Positions 45,388-54,269 of a stretch of 64,000 nt of DNA are shown here, piece after piece. How positions within the stretch are numbered: position 1 is the stretch's first letter; every line of letters starts with the position of its first letter. The stretch lies in assembly GCA_041586615.1 (NCBI GenBank), contig JBFGZS010000006.1:26600-90599 (forward strand), written 5' to 3'. The position numbers were made by a program, and so were the translations under genes. Under the pieces are notes generated by a model. The model was not told where the DNA came from, searched no databases, and was given only the letters and a program-made list of their open reading frames with translations. This DNA comes from Motiliproteus sp041586615 (GTDB lineage: Bacteria > Pseudomonadota > Gammaproteobacteria > Pseudomonadales > Balneatricaceae).

Positions 45388-46965
45388 ATGATCGGTGGTG
45401 ATGAAATAATAATGGGGGGCGCAGTCAAAGAGCTGATTGCCAACCTTCCCGAGCGGGTCAGCCACAAGATTTGGCAGTGGATCAAGGAAACCCCTCAAGC
45501 CATCGCCCTGCAGGAAGCCGGACGTGACTGGACCTACGCCGATCTGGGCGAAGCGATCAAAGAGGCCCAGCAACACCTCAAGGCCCGACAGGTCCGCGGC
45601 GGTGATCGAATCATGCTGGTGTGTGAAAACTCCTGCGCGCAGGTCGCTTTTCTACTGGCGGCCAGCGACCTAGATATCTGGGTGGCGCTTATCAATTCCC
45701 GAATGTCAGGCGCAGAGCTCGATGCCATTCGGGACGATTGCCAACCCCGCCATATCATCTACACCGTCAACGTGTCCAGCGACGCCAGAAAACACGCTGA
45801 GCGCCACGGCGCCACCTTTGAGCAACACCCTCGCTGGGGTGAATTTGCCTACAGCGGCACCCTCGATACCAGTCCTGAACCTGTGTACGAAAGCAATCAG
45901 GACCAGGTTTTTGCTATGATCTACACCTCCGGGACTACGGGAAAACCCAAAGGCGTGATGCTGACCCACAAGAACATCGCATACACCTGCACCATGTCTG
46001 GAATGATCCGGGGTGTGACTCAAGGTCAGCGGATTTATGTGGTGCTGCCGATGTCACATTCCTTTGGCCTGTCGTCCGCCTGCCTGGCGACACTATACGC
46101 CGGCGCTACAGCTTACCTGGAACCGCGATTTGCCCCTGAAACCTGCCTCAACACCCTGCTTGAGCAGAAGATCACGATGTTCCTGGCGGTACCACCGATG
46201 TATTCCGCGCTTATCGAAGCGATCAAGACCCGTGGTCTACGCGCAGATAACCTGGCGCTAGAATATCTTTCGGTAGGCGGTGCGCCACTGGACCCTGAGA
46301 CCAAGGCGACCACCGAGTCATTCTTTGGACTGCCGTTACATAATGGCTTTGGATTAACCGAGACCAGCCCAACCATCAGCGCAGCCCGGCGCGATGAGGG
46401 GCTAGAAGATTGCTCCTGCGGTCGACCTGTTCCGGGTACTGAAGTGCGCTTAGTCAAAAGGGATGGCAGCGACGCCGACGCCGGCGGAGTCGGCGAACTC
46501 TGGGTTAGGGGTCCACAGGTGATGAAAGGGTACTTCCGACAACCGAACCTGACAGCCAAGGTTCTCAATGCCGAGGGGTGGTTTAATACCGAAGATCTGG
46601 CGCAACTGGACAGCGTTGGTAATATCAGCATCGTCGGCCGGACCAAGGAGATGATTGTCCGTTCAGGCTTCAATATCTATCCAGCCGAGGTCGAAGCGGT
46701 CCTGAACGCCCATCCGATGATTACCCAATCGGCGGTAGTCGGCGTTACCCACCAGGGAGATGAGGACGTACAGGCTTACGTTCAGACGATGCCGGGCGCA
46801 TCGATCAGCGAAGAGGAACTCAAGGCTTACTGCAAGGAAAAGCTAACCGCCTACAAACGCCCCTCAAAGATCACGCTGATGGCCACGCTACCCGCCACCA
46901 ATACCGGCAAGCTTCTCAAAAGCCGGTTACAAGAGTTGGCCAAACTCAGTCTAGAAGAGGGTTGA
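45388..46965 (+). CDS. AMP-forming acyl-CoA synthetase
   Basis: 525-residue adenylate-forming enzyme. Motifs: FAMIYTSGTTGKPKGVMLTH (P-loop-like A3), HNGFGLTETSPT (A5), GWFNTEDLAQLDSVGNISIV (A7), GRTKEMIVRSGFNIYPAEVE (A8) and the catalytic lysine in LPATNTGKLLKSRL (A10). It is divergent from the thiolase operon and corresponds in position to PimA-type ligases that activate dicarboxylates; the specificity cannot be read from the sequence. Confidence 0.93.
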   Translation: MIGGDEIIMGGAVKELIANLPERVSHKIWQWIKETPQAIALQEAGRDWTYADLGEAIKEAQQHLKARQVRGGDRIMLVCENSCAQVAFLLAASDLDIWVALINSRMSGAELDAIRDDCQPRHIIYTVNVSSDARKHAERHGATFEQHPRWGEFAYSGTLDTSPEPVYESNQDQVFAMIYTSGTTGKPKGVMLTHKNIAYTCTMSGMIRGVTQGQRIYVVLPMSHSFGLSSACLATLYAGATAYLEPRFAPETCLNTLLEQKITMFLAVPPMYSALIEAIKTRGLRADNLALEYLSVGGAPLDPETKATTESFFGLPLHNGFGLTETSPTISAARRDEGLEDCSCGRPVPGTEVRLVKRDGSDADAGGVGELWVRGPQVMKGYFRQPNLTAKVLNAEGWFNTEDLAQLDSVGNISIVGRTKEMIVRSGFNIYPAEVEAVLNAHPMITQSAVVGVTHQGDEDVQAYVQTMPGASISEEELKAYCKEKLTAYKRPSKITLMATLPATNTGKLLKSRLQELAKLSLEEG

Positions 46966-47028
46966 ACTGTCTGGCGTTAACCACCGGTTGGGGTGAGCCT
47001 TACGAGCCCCGACGGGTCCTATTAACCG

Positions 47029-47050
47029 GCATTGGCCTATAGGCCAATGC
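47029..47050. promoter_or_regulatory. perfect 22-bp palindrome
   Basis: Eleven-base arms GCATTGGCCTA and its exact complement, with no loop, between the synthetase and permease genes. Shortly after, 47083-47105 has GGGTTA-rich repeats and the hairpin TAACCCGCCGGGTTA. No T-run follows, so it could be an operator or an RNA hairpin within the operon. Confidence 0.5.
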
Positions 47051-47115
47051 TAACGCATCCCTGAGTTAGCCTACTAACCCGCCGGGTTAGCCGGGTTAGG
47101 GTTAATAGTACGAGC

Positions 47116-48555
47116 ATGTTCCCCAGCCCCGCACCACGCAAGAGGATCGCCAAACTGAGCTACCGAATCGACACCAACTTCTCCGCCCTCCTGCTGCTGG
47201 CGGTACTGACAGCGACCCTCAGCTATACACTATTAGGCGGACGCTTGGCGCTGTTCATCGCCGGTATCAGCCTGCTGGCCTTTTTGCTACACCAGTGGCG
47301 CGCGATCAACACCACCGGTAAAGTGATGTTAAGCGTATCGGTGGTCTCGCTGGGCCTGCTGAACTGGAGTGACGCCCCCCTAGACCTCGCCTCATCAGCA
47401 ATCTCCAGGGCCAGTTTTTTCGCGACCTTTCTGGTAGCTCTCACGTTCCTACGCCTGGCCGCCAAGCACTCGATCATGGTCAAACGCTGCGGAAAACTGG
47501 TGGTCAACCAACCACCGGCATTGCGTTACGGCGTCATCTCCTCTGCCAGCTGCCTCTTTGGTACCATACTTAGCTTTGGTGTCGTCCACTTGATCGGCCT
47601 GATTATCCATAAGGGCAACACCCTGGAGGCAGCAGGCGGTATCGCCCGGATACAGGAGAAACGCCGGCAACGCATGAGCCTGGCGTTACATCGTGGTTTT
47701 TCAGCGATCCCCCTGGCGTCCCCCTTTTCGATCACCATGACGCTGATGCTGGCAACCATCCCCGATCTTAGATGGCAAAGTCTGCTGCCCATCGGCCTGG
47801 GAACAGCCCTGACACTGATCGGGCTTGGGTGGGGATTCGATTATTTCAGCAACCCCAAAAAGGCTCCCGTTGAGGCTCAATACCACGGCCCGAAGCTAAG
47901 CTGGAACCCGGCATTACAATTTATAGGGTTGATTATTAGCCTCTTTGCTTTAGCGGCTGTGCTGGCAGAGACCGCATCACTGAGCCTACCGTTGGCAATT
48001 TTGCTGACTGCCCCCCCCTGCGGGCTTCTCTGGTTGGCCTGGGGACACCGTTCTGCGGGTTTCTCCACCGCGTTCGGACGCACCTCGCGCATGCTGGGAC
48101 AGCAGCTCCCCTCGGAGCTGAACGGACTGCGTACCGAGATCGCCATCCTGTGCGGTGCCAGCTTTATCGGGGTGATCATCGCCGATCTCATACCTCAGCA
48201 ACAGCTGGTGCAGCTGGTCCAAACCTTCGGCCTGAGCAGCGCTCCCCTGGCCATTGCAGCCTGCGCGCTGGTCCCCCTCTTTGCGCTCATCGGCATAGGA
48301 CCTATTGTCACGGTTACGGTGATCGCCTCAACCCTGAGTTCCGCCACCGCTCTGCAACTGCCCCCGGAACTGCTCGCCATTGCATTGATGTCAGGCTGGG
48401 CTCTCGCCCTAAACAGCTCCCCCATCAGCCTATCCGCGCTGATGGTGGCCAATACCACGGGGTGTTCAACCAGAGATCTGACCCTGAATTGGAACGGCCT
48501 GTACAGCCTTCTCGGCTTCGCCTGCATCAGTCTATGGCTCCTATTTATCAGCTAG
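47116..48555 (+). CDS. multi-spanning membrane protein, unrecognised permease
   Basis: 479 residues with about 11-12 hydrophobic segments and basic cytoplasmic loops (KRCGKLVV, RIQEKRRQRMSLALHR). The end includes ALNSSPISLSALMVANTTG, a hairpin-like motif rich in Ser/Asn/Thr of the sort seen in the ion-transporter superfamily (DASS, ArsB, TRAP-M relatives). I cannot assign a named family. It follows the acyl-CoA synthetase by 150 bases and precedes a thioesterase, so a carrier for the organic acid activated by that synthetase is possible. Confidence 0.75.
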   Translation: MFPSPAPRKRIAKLSYRIDTNFSALLLLAVLTATLSYTLLGGRLALFIAGISLLAFLLHQWRAINTTGKVMLSVSVVSLGLLNWSDAPLDLASSAISRASFFATFLVALTFLRLAAKHSIMVKRCGKLVVNQPPALRYGVISSASCLFGTILSFGVVHLIGLIIHKGNTLEAAGGIARIQEKRRQRMSLALHRGFSAIPLASPFSITMTLMLATIPDLRWQSLLPIGLGTALTLIGLGWGFDYFSNPKKAPVEAQYHGPKLSWNPALQFIGLIISLFALAAVLAETASLSLPLAILLTAPPCGLLWLAWGHRSAGFSTAFGRTSRMLGQQLPSELNGLRTEIAILCGASFIGVIIADLIPQQQLVQLVQTFGLSSAPLAIAACALVPLFALIGIGPIVTVTVIASTLSSATALQLPPELLAIALMSGWALALNSSPISLSALMVANTTGCSTRDLTLNWNGLYSLLGFACISLWLLFIS

Positions 48556-48589
48556 ACCATTATCAGCTAGACCATTATCAGCTAACACA
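48545..48589. repeat. 15-bp tandem repeat spanning the permease stop codon
   Basis: The unit TTATCAGCTAGACCA occurs twice in full and once as a partial third copy. The permease stop codon TAG lies inside the first copy and is duplicated with each unit. Confidence 0.8.
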
Positions 48590-48714
48590 TCGGCCGGTAG
48601 GAGAAACTCGATACCCTCGGTATTCACCTTTATTTTGGTGACCATATATTAGCCCTGAGCGCCACGCCATCTGCCTAGCAACGGCTTCGCGATATTAAGT
48701 AAAGAGGTACCACA

Positions 48715-49161
48715 ATGAGCACCTGGACACATAAGACCCAACCCCCGTTTAACGACCATCTAGGGGTGACCATTCGCGAATGGCAGGAGGGGCGCATTTT
48801 ACTGAGCGTGGAGGTTCAACCGGAGCACTGTAATAGCCAGAATGCCCCCCACGGTGGCTTTGTTTGTACCCTGATCGATATTGCCGGTGCCCTGGCCGGG
48901 GTCTATTGCCCCTACCCCGACCGTCGGCGCCAGTCCTCGACCCTCTCCCTGAATACTAACTTTACCGGCCTCGCCAAAACCAAAACCCTGAAAGCCGTTG
49001 GTCAAGTCACCACGAAAGGCAGAAAAATTTATTATTCGACCGTAGAAATATCCGACACCCTAGGAACAGTCATTGCCACAGGGCAGGTGGTGTCACGTTA
49101 TCGTGGAGGCAGCGAAAGCCTGGAAGGCTTGCCCATCACACCAGAAACCGAAGCCCGCTAG
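48715..49161 (+). CDS. PaaI-family hotdog thioesterase
   Basis: 148 residues, single hotdog fold with the HGGFVCTLIDIAGALAG motif (HGG-x-helix) after HCNSQNAPHGG, STLSLNTNFTGLAKTKTLKA, and VEISDTLGTVIATGQVVSRY. The family hydrolyses CoA esters, often to rescue CoA from dead-end intermediates of aromatic or acyl degradation. It follows the permease gene and is probably co-transcribed with the synthetase. Confidence 0.88.
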   Translation: MSTWTHKTQPPFNDHLGVTIREWQEGRILLSVEVQPEHCNSQNAPHGGFVCTLIDIAGALAGVYCPYPDRRRQSSTLSLNTNFTGLAKTKTLKAVGQVTTKGRKIYYSTVEISDTLGTVIATGQVVSRYRGGSESLEGLPITPETEAR

Positions 49162-49239
49162 CGCCTACGGGCGTGTGGATAAGCAAGAATCGTTGCCAGC
49201 TTTTCTGGACCCGCTGAGTCGCGGCCAGAGGACGAGCTA

Positions 49240-49351
49240 TTTTGATAACGACAAGGCCGGCGCATATCCGTCCTTGTCTCACGTGGCTTTATGCCACGGC
49301 GATTCATCCATAAACCGCCTATTACACAGTATGACGTTGCCGCCTTAATAA
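49240..49351 (+). repeat. dispersed hairpin repeat, copy R4 (5' end missing)
   Basis: Begins in the first hairpin (TTTTGATAACGACAAGGCCGG) and continues to the end motif GTTGCCGCCTTAATA. Its third hairpin is a perfect CGTGGC/GCCACG. Its 3' end abuts the glutaryl-CoA dehydrogenase fragment. The flanking 49162-49239 shows no gene. Confidence 0.82.
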
Positions 49352-49540
49352 CGTTGGGCAGCAGATGCTCTTCAGATACCTAGACATCGTCCATCATGAT
49401 CTCACCGGTAATGGAAGCACGCAGACTGAACTTGCCCTCGTTCCTGAGAGCACTCAGCCCCTCCATCCCCTTCTCCAGAACAAAGCCGCGAATCACGCCG
49501 TTTGGTTCGGGACACATCCCCTTGAGAAGGATATGCATTC
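49350..49540 (-). pseudogene. fragment of glutaryl-CoA dehydrogenase
   Basis: The minus strand reads NGVIRGFVLEKGMEGLSALR, then NEGKFSLRASITGEIMMDDV, stop, VSEEHLLPNV. This is the central domain of glutaryl-CoA dehydrogenase (family pattern IRGF-LEKGM-GLSA-KIEGKFSLRAS-TGEI-MD-VFVPEENLLPNV). A TAG at 49380-49382 replaces the conserved phenylalanine codon, and both ends are missing; the 3' end is cut exactly at repeat R4. The gene is dead here but shows that a glutaryl-CoA step once belonged to the block. Confidence 0.8.
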
Positions 49541-49675
49541 ACTGAGCTGGCGGGTATTGCAAACTGTGGTTTGGTATAACGAACGACAATCTCTTTATAC
49601 GCAACCCTGCTCGCTTGCAACTTGTGGCATTGCCGCTAAAGATCGGGATAGCGAGGCTCTGCACTCAGGGGGTGT

Positions 49676-50536
49676 TTACCGATCCTCGCGCACGCGCATC
49701 AGCCCTTCCTGAGCCGTACTGGCGACTAGCCGGCCATCTTGAGTAAAAAACTTGCCGAAATTTAGGCCCCGGGCATTGCCTGTCCAGGTGCTTTCTAATT
49801 GATAGTAGAGCCACTCGTCGGCGCGAAAACTACCGTGAAACCAGAGACTATGATCCAGGCTTGCGGCTTGTATGCCCGGTGAATGGATCGATAACGCATG
49901 GGGCCGCAACGAAGCGCCGTACAAAAGAATGTCTGAAAAGTACGCCAATATCGACTGATGAATAGCCGGTCGGTCAGGCAATCGGCCCCGCGTACGTAGC
50001 CAAACACCGGTTTGCGGTGACTGAGTCTCGGGGGCAAACCAATTGACGGGGGCCGTATGACGAATATCCAGCGGCTGAAACGTAATTTTCTTATCGGGGT
50101 TGGCCATTACGACAGGGTGCTGATTCCAACGTTCGCTTTCATCGCACAGCGTATCCGGTTGGACTGTAGCAGGCATCGGCACTTGAAAGCGATGACCGTC
50201 CTCCCTGGAATGAAACGACAGCGAAGTAACAAAAATCGGACGCTCTTGCTGATAAGCCACCACGCGCCGGGTGTTGAAACTGCCACCATCACGGACGTTT
50301 TCGACCTTAAAGGTGATCGGCAGTTCGGGCTTTCCCCGCCGAATAAAATAAGCATGTGATGAGTGCACGATACGCTCTTGCGGTACAGTACGTAATGCCG
50401 CACTCAACGCCTGCCCTAGGATCTGCCCGCCAAAAATCTGTTTAAGGACAACCGGAACATTGTCACCGGTAAAGGTCTCGGCATCGACCTCTCTCAAGCT
50501 CATTATTTGTAATAGTTTTTTCAAATCGTCAGACAT
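49676..50536 (-). CDS. tesB: acyl-CoA thioesterase II (TesB)
   Basis: 286 residues with two hotdog repeats: FGGQILGQALSAALRTVPQE and SSHAYFIRRGKPELPITFKV in the first, ASLDHSLWFHGSFRADEWLY and FTQDGRLVASTAQEGLMRV in the second, including the LDHSLWFH segment that carries the active-site aspartate. I start at ATG 50536, where the family begins (MSDDLKKLLQIMSL); the ATG at 50653 adds unrelated residues. It hydrolyses medium to long acyl-CoA. It is convergent with the PaaI-type gene. Confidence 0.93.
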   Translation of the reverse strand: MSDDLKKLLQIMSLREVDAETFTGDNVPVVLKQIFGGQILGQALSAALRTVPQERIVHSSHAYFIRRGKPELPITFKVENVRDGGSFNTRRVVAYQQERPIFVTSLSFHSREDGHRFQVPMPATVQPDTLCDESERWNQHPVVMANPDKKITFQPLDIRHTAPVNWFAPETQSPQTGVWLRTRGRLPDRPAIHQSILAYFSDILLYGASLRPHALSIHSPGIQAASLDHSLWFHGSFRADEWLYYQLESTWTGNARGLNFGKFFTQDGRLVASTAQEGLMRVREDR

Positions 50537-50725
50537 CAGCGTTACTCTCTGTTTCTGGTGATCTCTAAAAAAATAGCGCTCAAGGGTAGCCCCTGCCGCC
50601 TCTTTGTGTGAGATGACCCTGCTCAGGCTCCCCGCCCTGTAACCACAAAGCAAGACGGCCCCTAACTTTCATCAAGGGCCGCCTAAACGCTAGGCCACTA
50701 AGACCAAACAGGGATAAACAGGCTT

Positions 50726-52066
50726 CTAGAACATCGTCGTGGGTAGCAGCAACGACAGGATCGGAAAGACGATCAACAGGATTAAGACGAAGATATCCAT
50801 CACCAGGAATCGCGTCACCCCGGCAAAGATTTCGTACACCGCCACTTTGGGATTGGTCACGCTCGCAATGACAAACACATTCAGTCCAACGGGGGGCGTA
50901 ATCAGACTGATTTCAAGTAGCTTGATCACAACCACGCCAAACCAGATCAGGTCCAGCCCATACCCCTCCACCAGAGGGACGAGAAATGGCAGGGTCAGTA
51001 CCAGAATGCCCAGCGGATCCAGGAACATACCCAGCAACAGATAGATACCGGCGATCATAACCAACAGCAACCAGAGTGACATATCCGCTGACTCGACAAG
51101 CCCTACCAGCGCCGGGGCCATTCCCGTCAAGGCGACAAAGCCCACAAAGATCTTGGCACCAGCGGCAATGAAGAAGATGGACGTTGTCTGGGTACAGGTT
51201 TCCTTAACCGACTCGACAAACTGCTTCCAATCGAGCTTTTTTTGCAGCACGCCAATAACGGTGGCGACAAATGCACTGATCGCCGCCGCTTCGGTCGCGG
51301 TAAACAGGCCACTATAGATACCGCCAATAATGATGGTAAACAACAGCAATGCCGGCCAGCACTGGATCGCAGCCTTACGCCGGTCACCGCGAGAGAGTTC
51401 TACCTCAGGCAGCGGTGCCGCATCAGGATTGCGTTTGACCCAGATATAGATCACTAACAGGAATCCAACTAAAGACAGCAGGCCGGGAATGACCCCTGCC
51501 AGGAACAGGCGATTGATCGACGTCTCGGTAAAAATACCGTAGATAATAAACAGTACGCTCGGGGGAATCAGCGAGCCCAGAGTCCCCCCGACAGCCACGG
51601 TTGAAGTAGCAAGCCGCTTGTCATACCCGGCTTGAAGCATCTCCGGTACGCAAATTCGACCCATTGCCGAGGCACAGGCGATACTCGACCCCGTAATCGC
51701 TGAGAAGCCACCGCAGCCAAACACGGAGGCCATGGCAACTCCCCCCGGAATACGCATCAGCCAAACCCGCGCGGCCCGATAGATATCCGTGGTCATACCG
51801 GTGTGATAGGCCACATGCCCCAACAGCACAAACAGAGGGATCATACTCAGATCGTAAGAGTGCACGAGGTCGAAGGTATTGGCTGCAACCATCGAAAGGG
51901 TTGGTGCTAAAGCCTGACCAATGTCAAAACCGCCAGAGCGCCCCGCAAAAAACAATAAGATAAAGGTTGTTGAAACGCCGGCCAAGGTAAATGCAATTGG
52001 CACACGGATCGCCAACAACAACAGCGCGCAGGCAAAACCAACCAACCCAAGCATTAATGGATCCAT
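50726..52066 (-). CDS. dctM: TRAP transporter large permease (DctM)
   Basis: 446 residues, 11-12 helices. DctM motifs: PLFVLLGHVAYHTGMTTDIY, FGCGGFSAITGSSIACASAM, GTLGSLIPPSVLFIIYGIFT and LEISLITPPVGLNVFVIASV. It uses a sodium gradient to import an organic acid delivered by the binding protein. Its start lies 3 bases after dctQ. Confidence 0.95.
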   Translation of the reverse strand: MDPLMLGLVGFACALLLLAIRVPIAFTLAGVSTTFILLFFAGRSGGFDIGQALAPTLSMVAANTFDLVHSYDLSMIPLFVLLGHVAYHTGMTTDIYRAARVWLMRIPGGVAMASVFGCGGFSAITGSSIACASAMGRICVPEMLQAGYDKRLATSTVAVGGTLGSLIPPSVLFIIYGIFTETSINRLFLAGVIPGLLSLVGFLLVIYIWVKRNPDAAPLPEVELSRGDRRKAAIQCWPALLLFTIIIGGIYSGLFTATEAAAISAFVATVIGVLQKKLDWKQFVESVKETCTQTTSIFFIAAGAKIFVGFVALTGMAPALVGLVESADMSLWLLLVMIAGIYLLLGMFLDPLGILVLTLPFLVPLVEGYGLDLIWFGVVVIKLLEISLITPPVGLNVFVIASVTNPKVAVYEIFAGVTRFLVMDIFVLILLIVFPILSLLLPTTMF

Positions 52067-52069
52067 AAA

Positions 52070-52600
52070 TTAGCCCTCTTCAATGGAATCGTTGTCAGCG
52101 GCGACGCGCTCAACGATATAATCAGTATTGCCGCCGATGGCTGCACGGATATCAGCAACGCAGATAACAGCTAAGCGCAGAATAAAAAGCACCGCCCCAA
52201 CGAGAAAGGCAAACCGGCCCGGCCACTCGGGTAGCTCCAACCGGCCAAAGAAATAAGCCCCCGATTCGGCCGCATGACTAAACTCTATCCATGCTGCCAA
52301 GGCAAGAGGGCCCAGGGCTAACAGGCTGATGATTGAGCCGACCGCAAGCGTCCACAACTTAATGCGCGGACTCATCCGGTTAAAAAGAAACTCGATACAG
52401 ATATGATGGTAATTCGCCGTCACATAGGCCAGGGGGAGAAAGACCGCCCCCACCATAAATTCGCTAACGATAACGATATCGTCGGTGACTCCGCTCCCAA
52501 AAAAATTTCGCATGATAACCGTCGTGGTAATCATCAAGCCCAGCGCCACGATGCACACGCCGGCGATGGCTAACCCACCCAGTTCCAGTTTTCTCAGCAT
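52070..52600 (-). CDS. dctQ: TRAP transporter small permease (DctQ)
   Basis: 176 residues with four helices: GGLAIAGVCIVALGLMITTT, VSEFMVGAVFLPLAYVTANY with HHICIEF, LWTLAVGSIISLLALGPLAL and GRFAFLVGAVLFILRLAVIC. ATG at 52600 follows AAGGTGA by 6 bases; an alternative ATG at 52627 has no comparable site. Repeat R5 separates it from dctP. Confidence 0.92.
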   Translation of the reverse strand: MLRKLELGGLAIAGVCIVALGLMITTTVIMRNFFGSGVTDDIVIVSEFMVGAVFLPLAYVTANYHHICIEFLFNRMSPRIKLWTLAVGSIISLLALGPLALAAWIEFSHAAESGAYFFGRLELPEWPGRFAFLVGAVLFILRLAVICVADIRAAIGGNTDYIVERVAADNDSIEEG

Positions 52601-52728
52601 AACGTTCACCTTCGATAACCTGAGCAACTATTAAATTGCAGGCCAACCTCTGATCTTGAGTTGTTTGACCTGCGCCTCAAGGGCGTACGACAAGCGCTAG
52701 CTCGTCGCGATAACCAGCCCTCGCACAA

Positions 52729-52888
52729 TTAACCTGGCATCAATACACCGATCCATTCGGTATGTTGATGACAACAAGGCCGGCGCATGTCCGTCCTTGT
52801 CTTACGTGACTTAATGCCACGGCGATTCATCCGTGAACCGCCTATCAAGGCAACATTTTTTGCTCGGTATTACGTTGCCGCCTTAATA
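52729..52888 (+). repeat. dispersed hairpin repeat, copy R5 (full length reference)
   Basis: The most complete copy. Five consecutive hairpins can be drawn: (1) CATCAA..CCGA/TCGG..TTGATG, (2) GACAAGG/CCTTGTC, (3) CGTGAC/GCCACG, (4) GGCGATTCAT/GTGAACCGCC, (5) AAGGCAAC/GTTGCCGCCTT. Copies R1-R4 and R6 contain subsets in the same order. It occupies half of the 332-base gap between dctP and dctQ within the TRAP operon. Confidence 0.87.
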
Positions 52889-52932
52889 CAACCGAACCGG
52901 CAGCTTGTTTACGTTAAGCCCCGGACCAAACC

Positions 52933-53985
52933 CTAACGCGCCCAGGGATAGCCCCTCTCGTCACGTTCTTGGCTGTATTTAGTCACAGACTCTCTAAAAC
53001 GCTTAACCATGGCTTTTCCATCAAGACCGCTAGCGGAAGCTTTTTCTGCCCATTCGCTGATGTATTTCTCACTCGCTTCAGCCAGCTTGGCAGAATCGGC
53101 TTTAGGCAGATCGATAATCTCGACGCCAGCCGCTTTCATCGCCTGTTCGCCGCTTTCATCGCCTGCCAGGACATTCCGTCCATGATGATCGACAAAATCT
53201 GCAGCGACGTCCGCCAGCACCTCTTTCTGCGAAGCACTCAAGCGATCATAGACTCGCTTGTTCATAAACATGCCAACGCCAGTGACGACTCCCCAGTGGA
53301 GCTTGGTAATACTGTCGGCCACTTCACCGTGTTTCAACGCGGCGGATGTAGCGAGATAGCTGTGCGTGCAATCGATCAACCCGGTGTCCAGCCCTTGAAA
53401 TGCTTGGTAGATATCCATACTGACTTCATTGGCGCCAAGATCACTAAACACGTTGCCGTAGGCTGAGATACCGCGGACTTTCTTACCCTTAATATCCTCA
53501 AGCGTACGCACTGCATCGCCCTTACAGACCAGCACAACTCTGGACACCGCAAAAGGAGCAATAAACTTAAGATTCTGCTTGGCTAGCTCCGTCTCAATGG
53601 CCGGATCTTGCATATGATCGCTCAGCGCACGAATACCTACCCAAGGATCTTGGTTGGCAAAAGGCAGATCGCCAATACTGTAGGACACCAACTCCTTGGG
53701 AAAATAGGCCTGAATAACCGACCCTATATCTGCCACACCGCGGGCGATAGATTGGCGCGCGGCTTTAGTTTTATAGAGCGCCCCACCCCACTGAACATTA
53801 AATTTGAGGTCACCAGCCGAACGCTTTTCGACTTCATCAACAAACCAGGCCACGTCGGCAGGACGCAGGCCACGGTTTGGCGACGGCTCGCCATAAGTCA
53901 GCGTGGTAGCCGCCAGCGCGGGCAAGGCACTCAAGCTTGCAGCGATCAACGTTGCGGCCATGGCCGTTTTTTTTATTAGCTTCAT
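52933..53985 (-). CDS. dctP: TRAP transporter periplasmic binding protein (DctP)
   Basis: 350 residues with signal peptide MKLIKKTAMAATLIAASLSA and cleavage after LPALA. DctP-family features: LRPADVAWFVDEVEKRSAGD, FNVQWGGALYKTKAARQSIA, LEDIKGKKVRGISAYGNVFS and YQAFQGLDTGLIDCTHSYLA. The C4-dicarboxylate subgroup signature is not strong; aromatic or longer organic acids are possible ligands. It is the first gene of the operon, with an IclR-type palindrome 39 bases upstream of its start. Confidence 0.94.
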   Translation of the reverse strand: MKLIKKTAMAATLIAASLSALPALAATTLTYGEPSPNRGLRPADVAWFVDEVEKRSAGDLKFNVQWGGALYKTKAARQSIARGVADIGSVIQAYFPKELVSYSIGDLPFANQDPWVGIRALSDHMQDPAIETELAKQNLKFIAPFAVSRVVLVCKGDAVRTLEDIKGKKVRGISAYGNVFSDLGANEVSMDIYQAFQGLDTGLIDCTHSYLATSAALKHGEVADSITKLHWGVVTGVGMFMNKRVYDRLSASQKEVLADVAADFVDHHGRNVLAGDESGEQAMKAAGVEIIDLPKADSAKLAEASEKYISEWAEKASASGLDGKAMVKRFRESVTKYSQERDERGYPWAR

Positions 53986-54023
53986 CGTTTCGACTCCTCG
54001 AGACTAGGAATGACTTTTTTTGT

Positions 54024-54038
54024 TTTCGCTGTGCGAAA
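54024..54038. promoter_or_regulatory. IclR-type palindrome, site 5 (TRAP operon)
   Basis: TTTCGC-TGT-GCGAAA, perfect arms, 39 bases before dctP. The rest of 53986-54269 shows no gene. Confidence 0.75.
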
Positions 54039-54269
54039 CTGAATGTCGATTTACAAAGCAGACTCTACACAAACGAAAGACCAACAGCAAGTAGTAATAC
54101 GGTCTGACTGTATAACACTGAGCCGTTAACAGGTAACACGTCATAGGCAGTAAACACGCCCGTTTATTACCACAGCTTTATAGAAATTTATCTTATCCCG
54201 GGGGCGTTTTCAGGAGACTTGGGCACGGAAAGCAGCCTGTGATCAACAAGCCGATCGGACAGCCCTGTG

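Noticed and set aside
49402..49620. 72-codon minus-strand frame next to R4
   Set aside because: The glutaryl-CoA dehydrogenase similarity is in a different frame, so this frame is incidental.
53426..53440. ATTGGCGCCAAG inside dctP, nearly the GntR palindrome
   Set aside because: It is one base off, lies inside coding sequence (Ala-Asn codons) and far from the iron genes, so chance is the simpler explanation.
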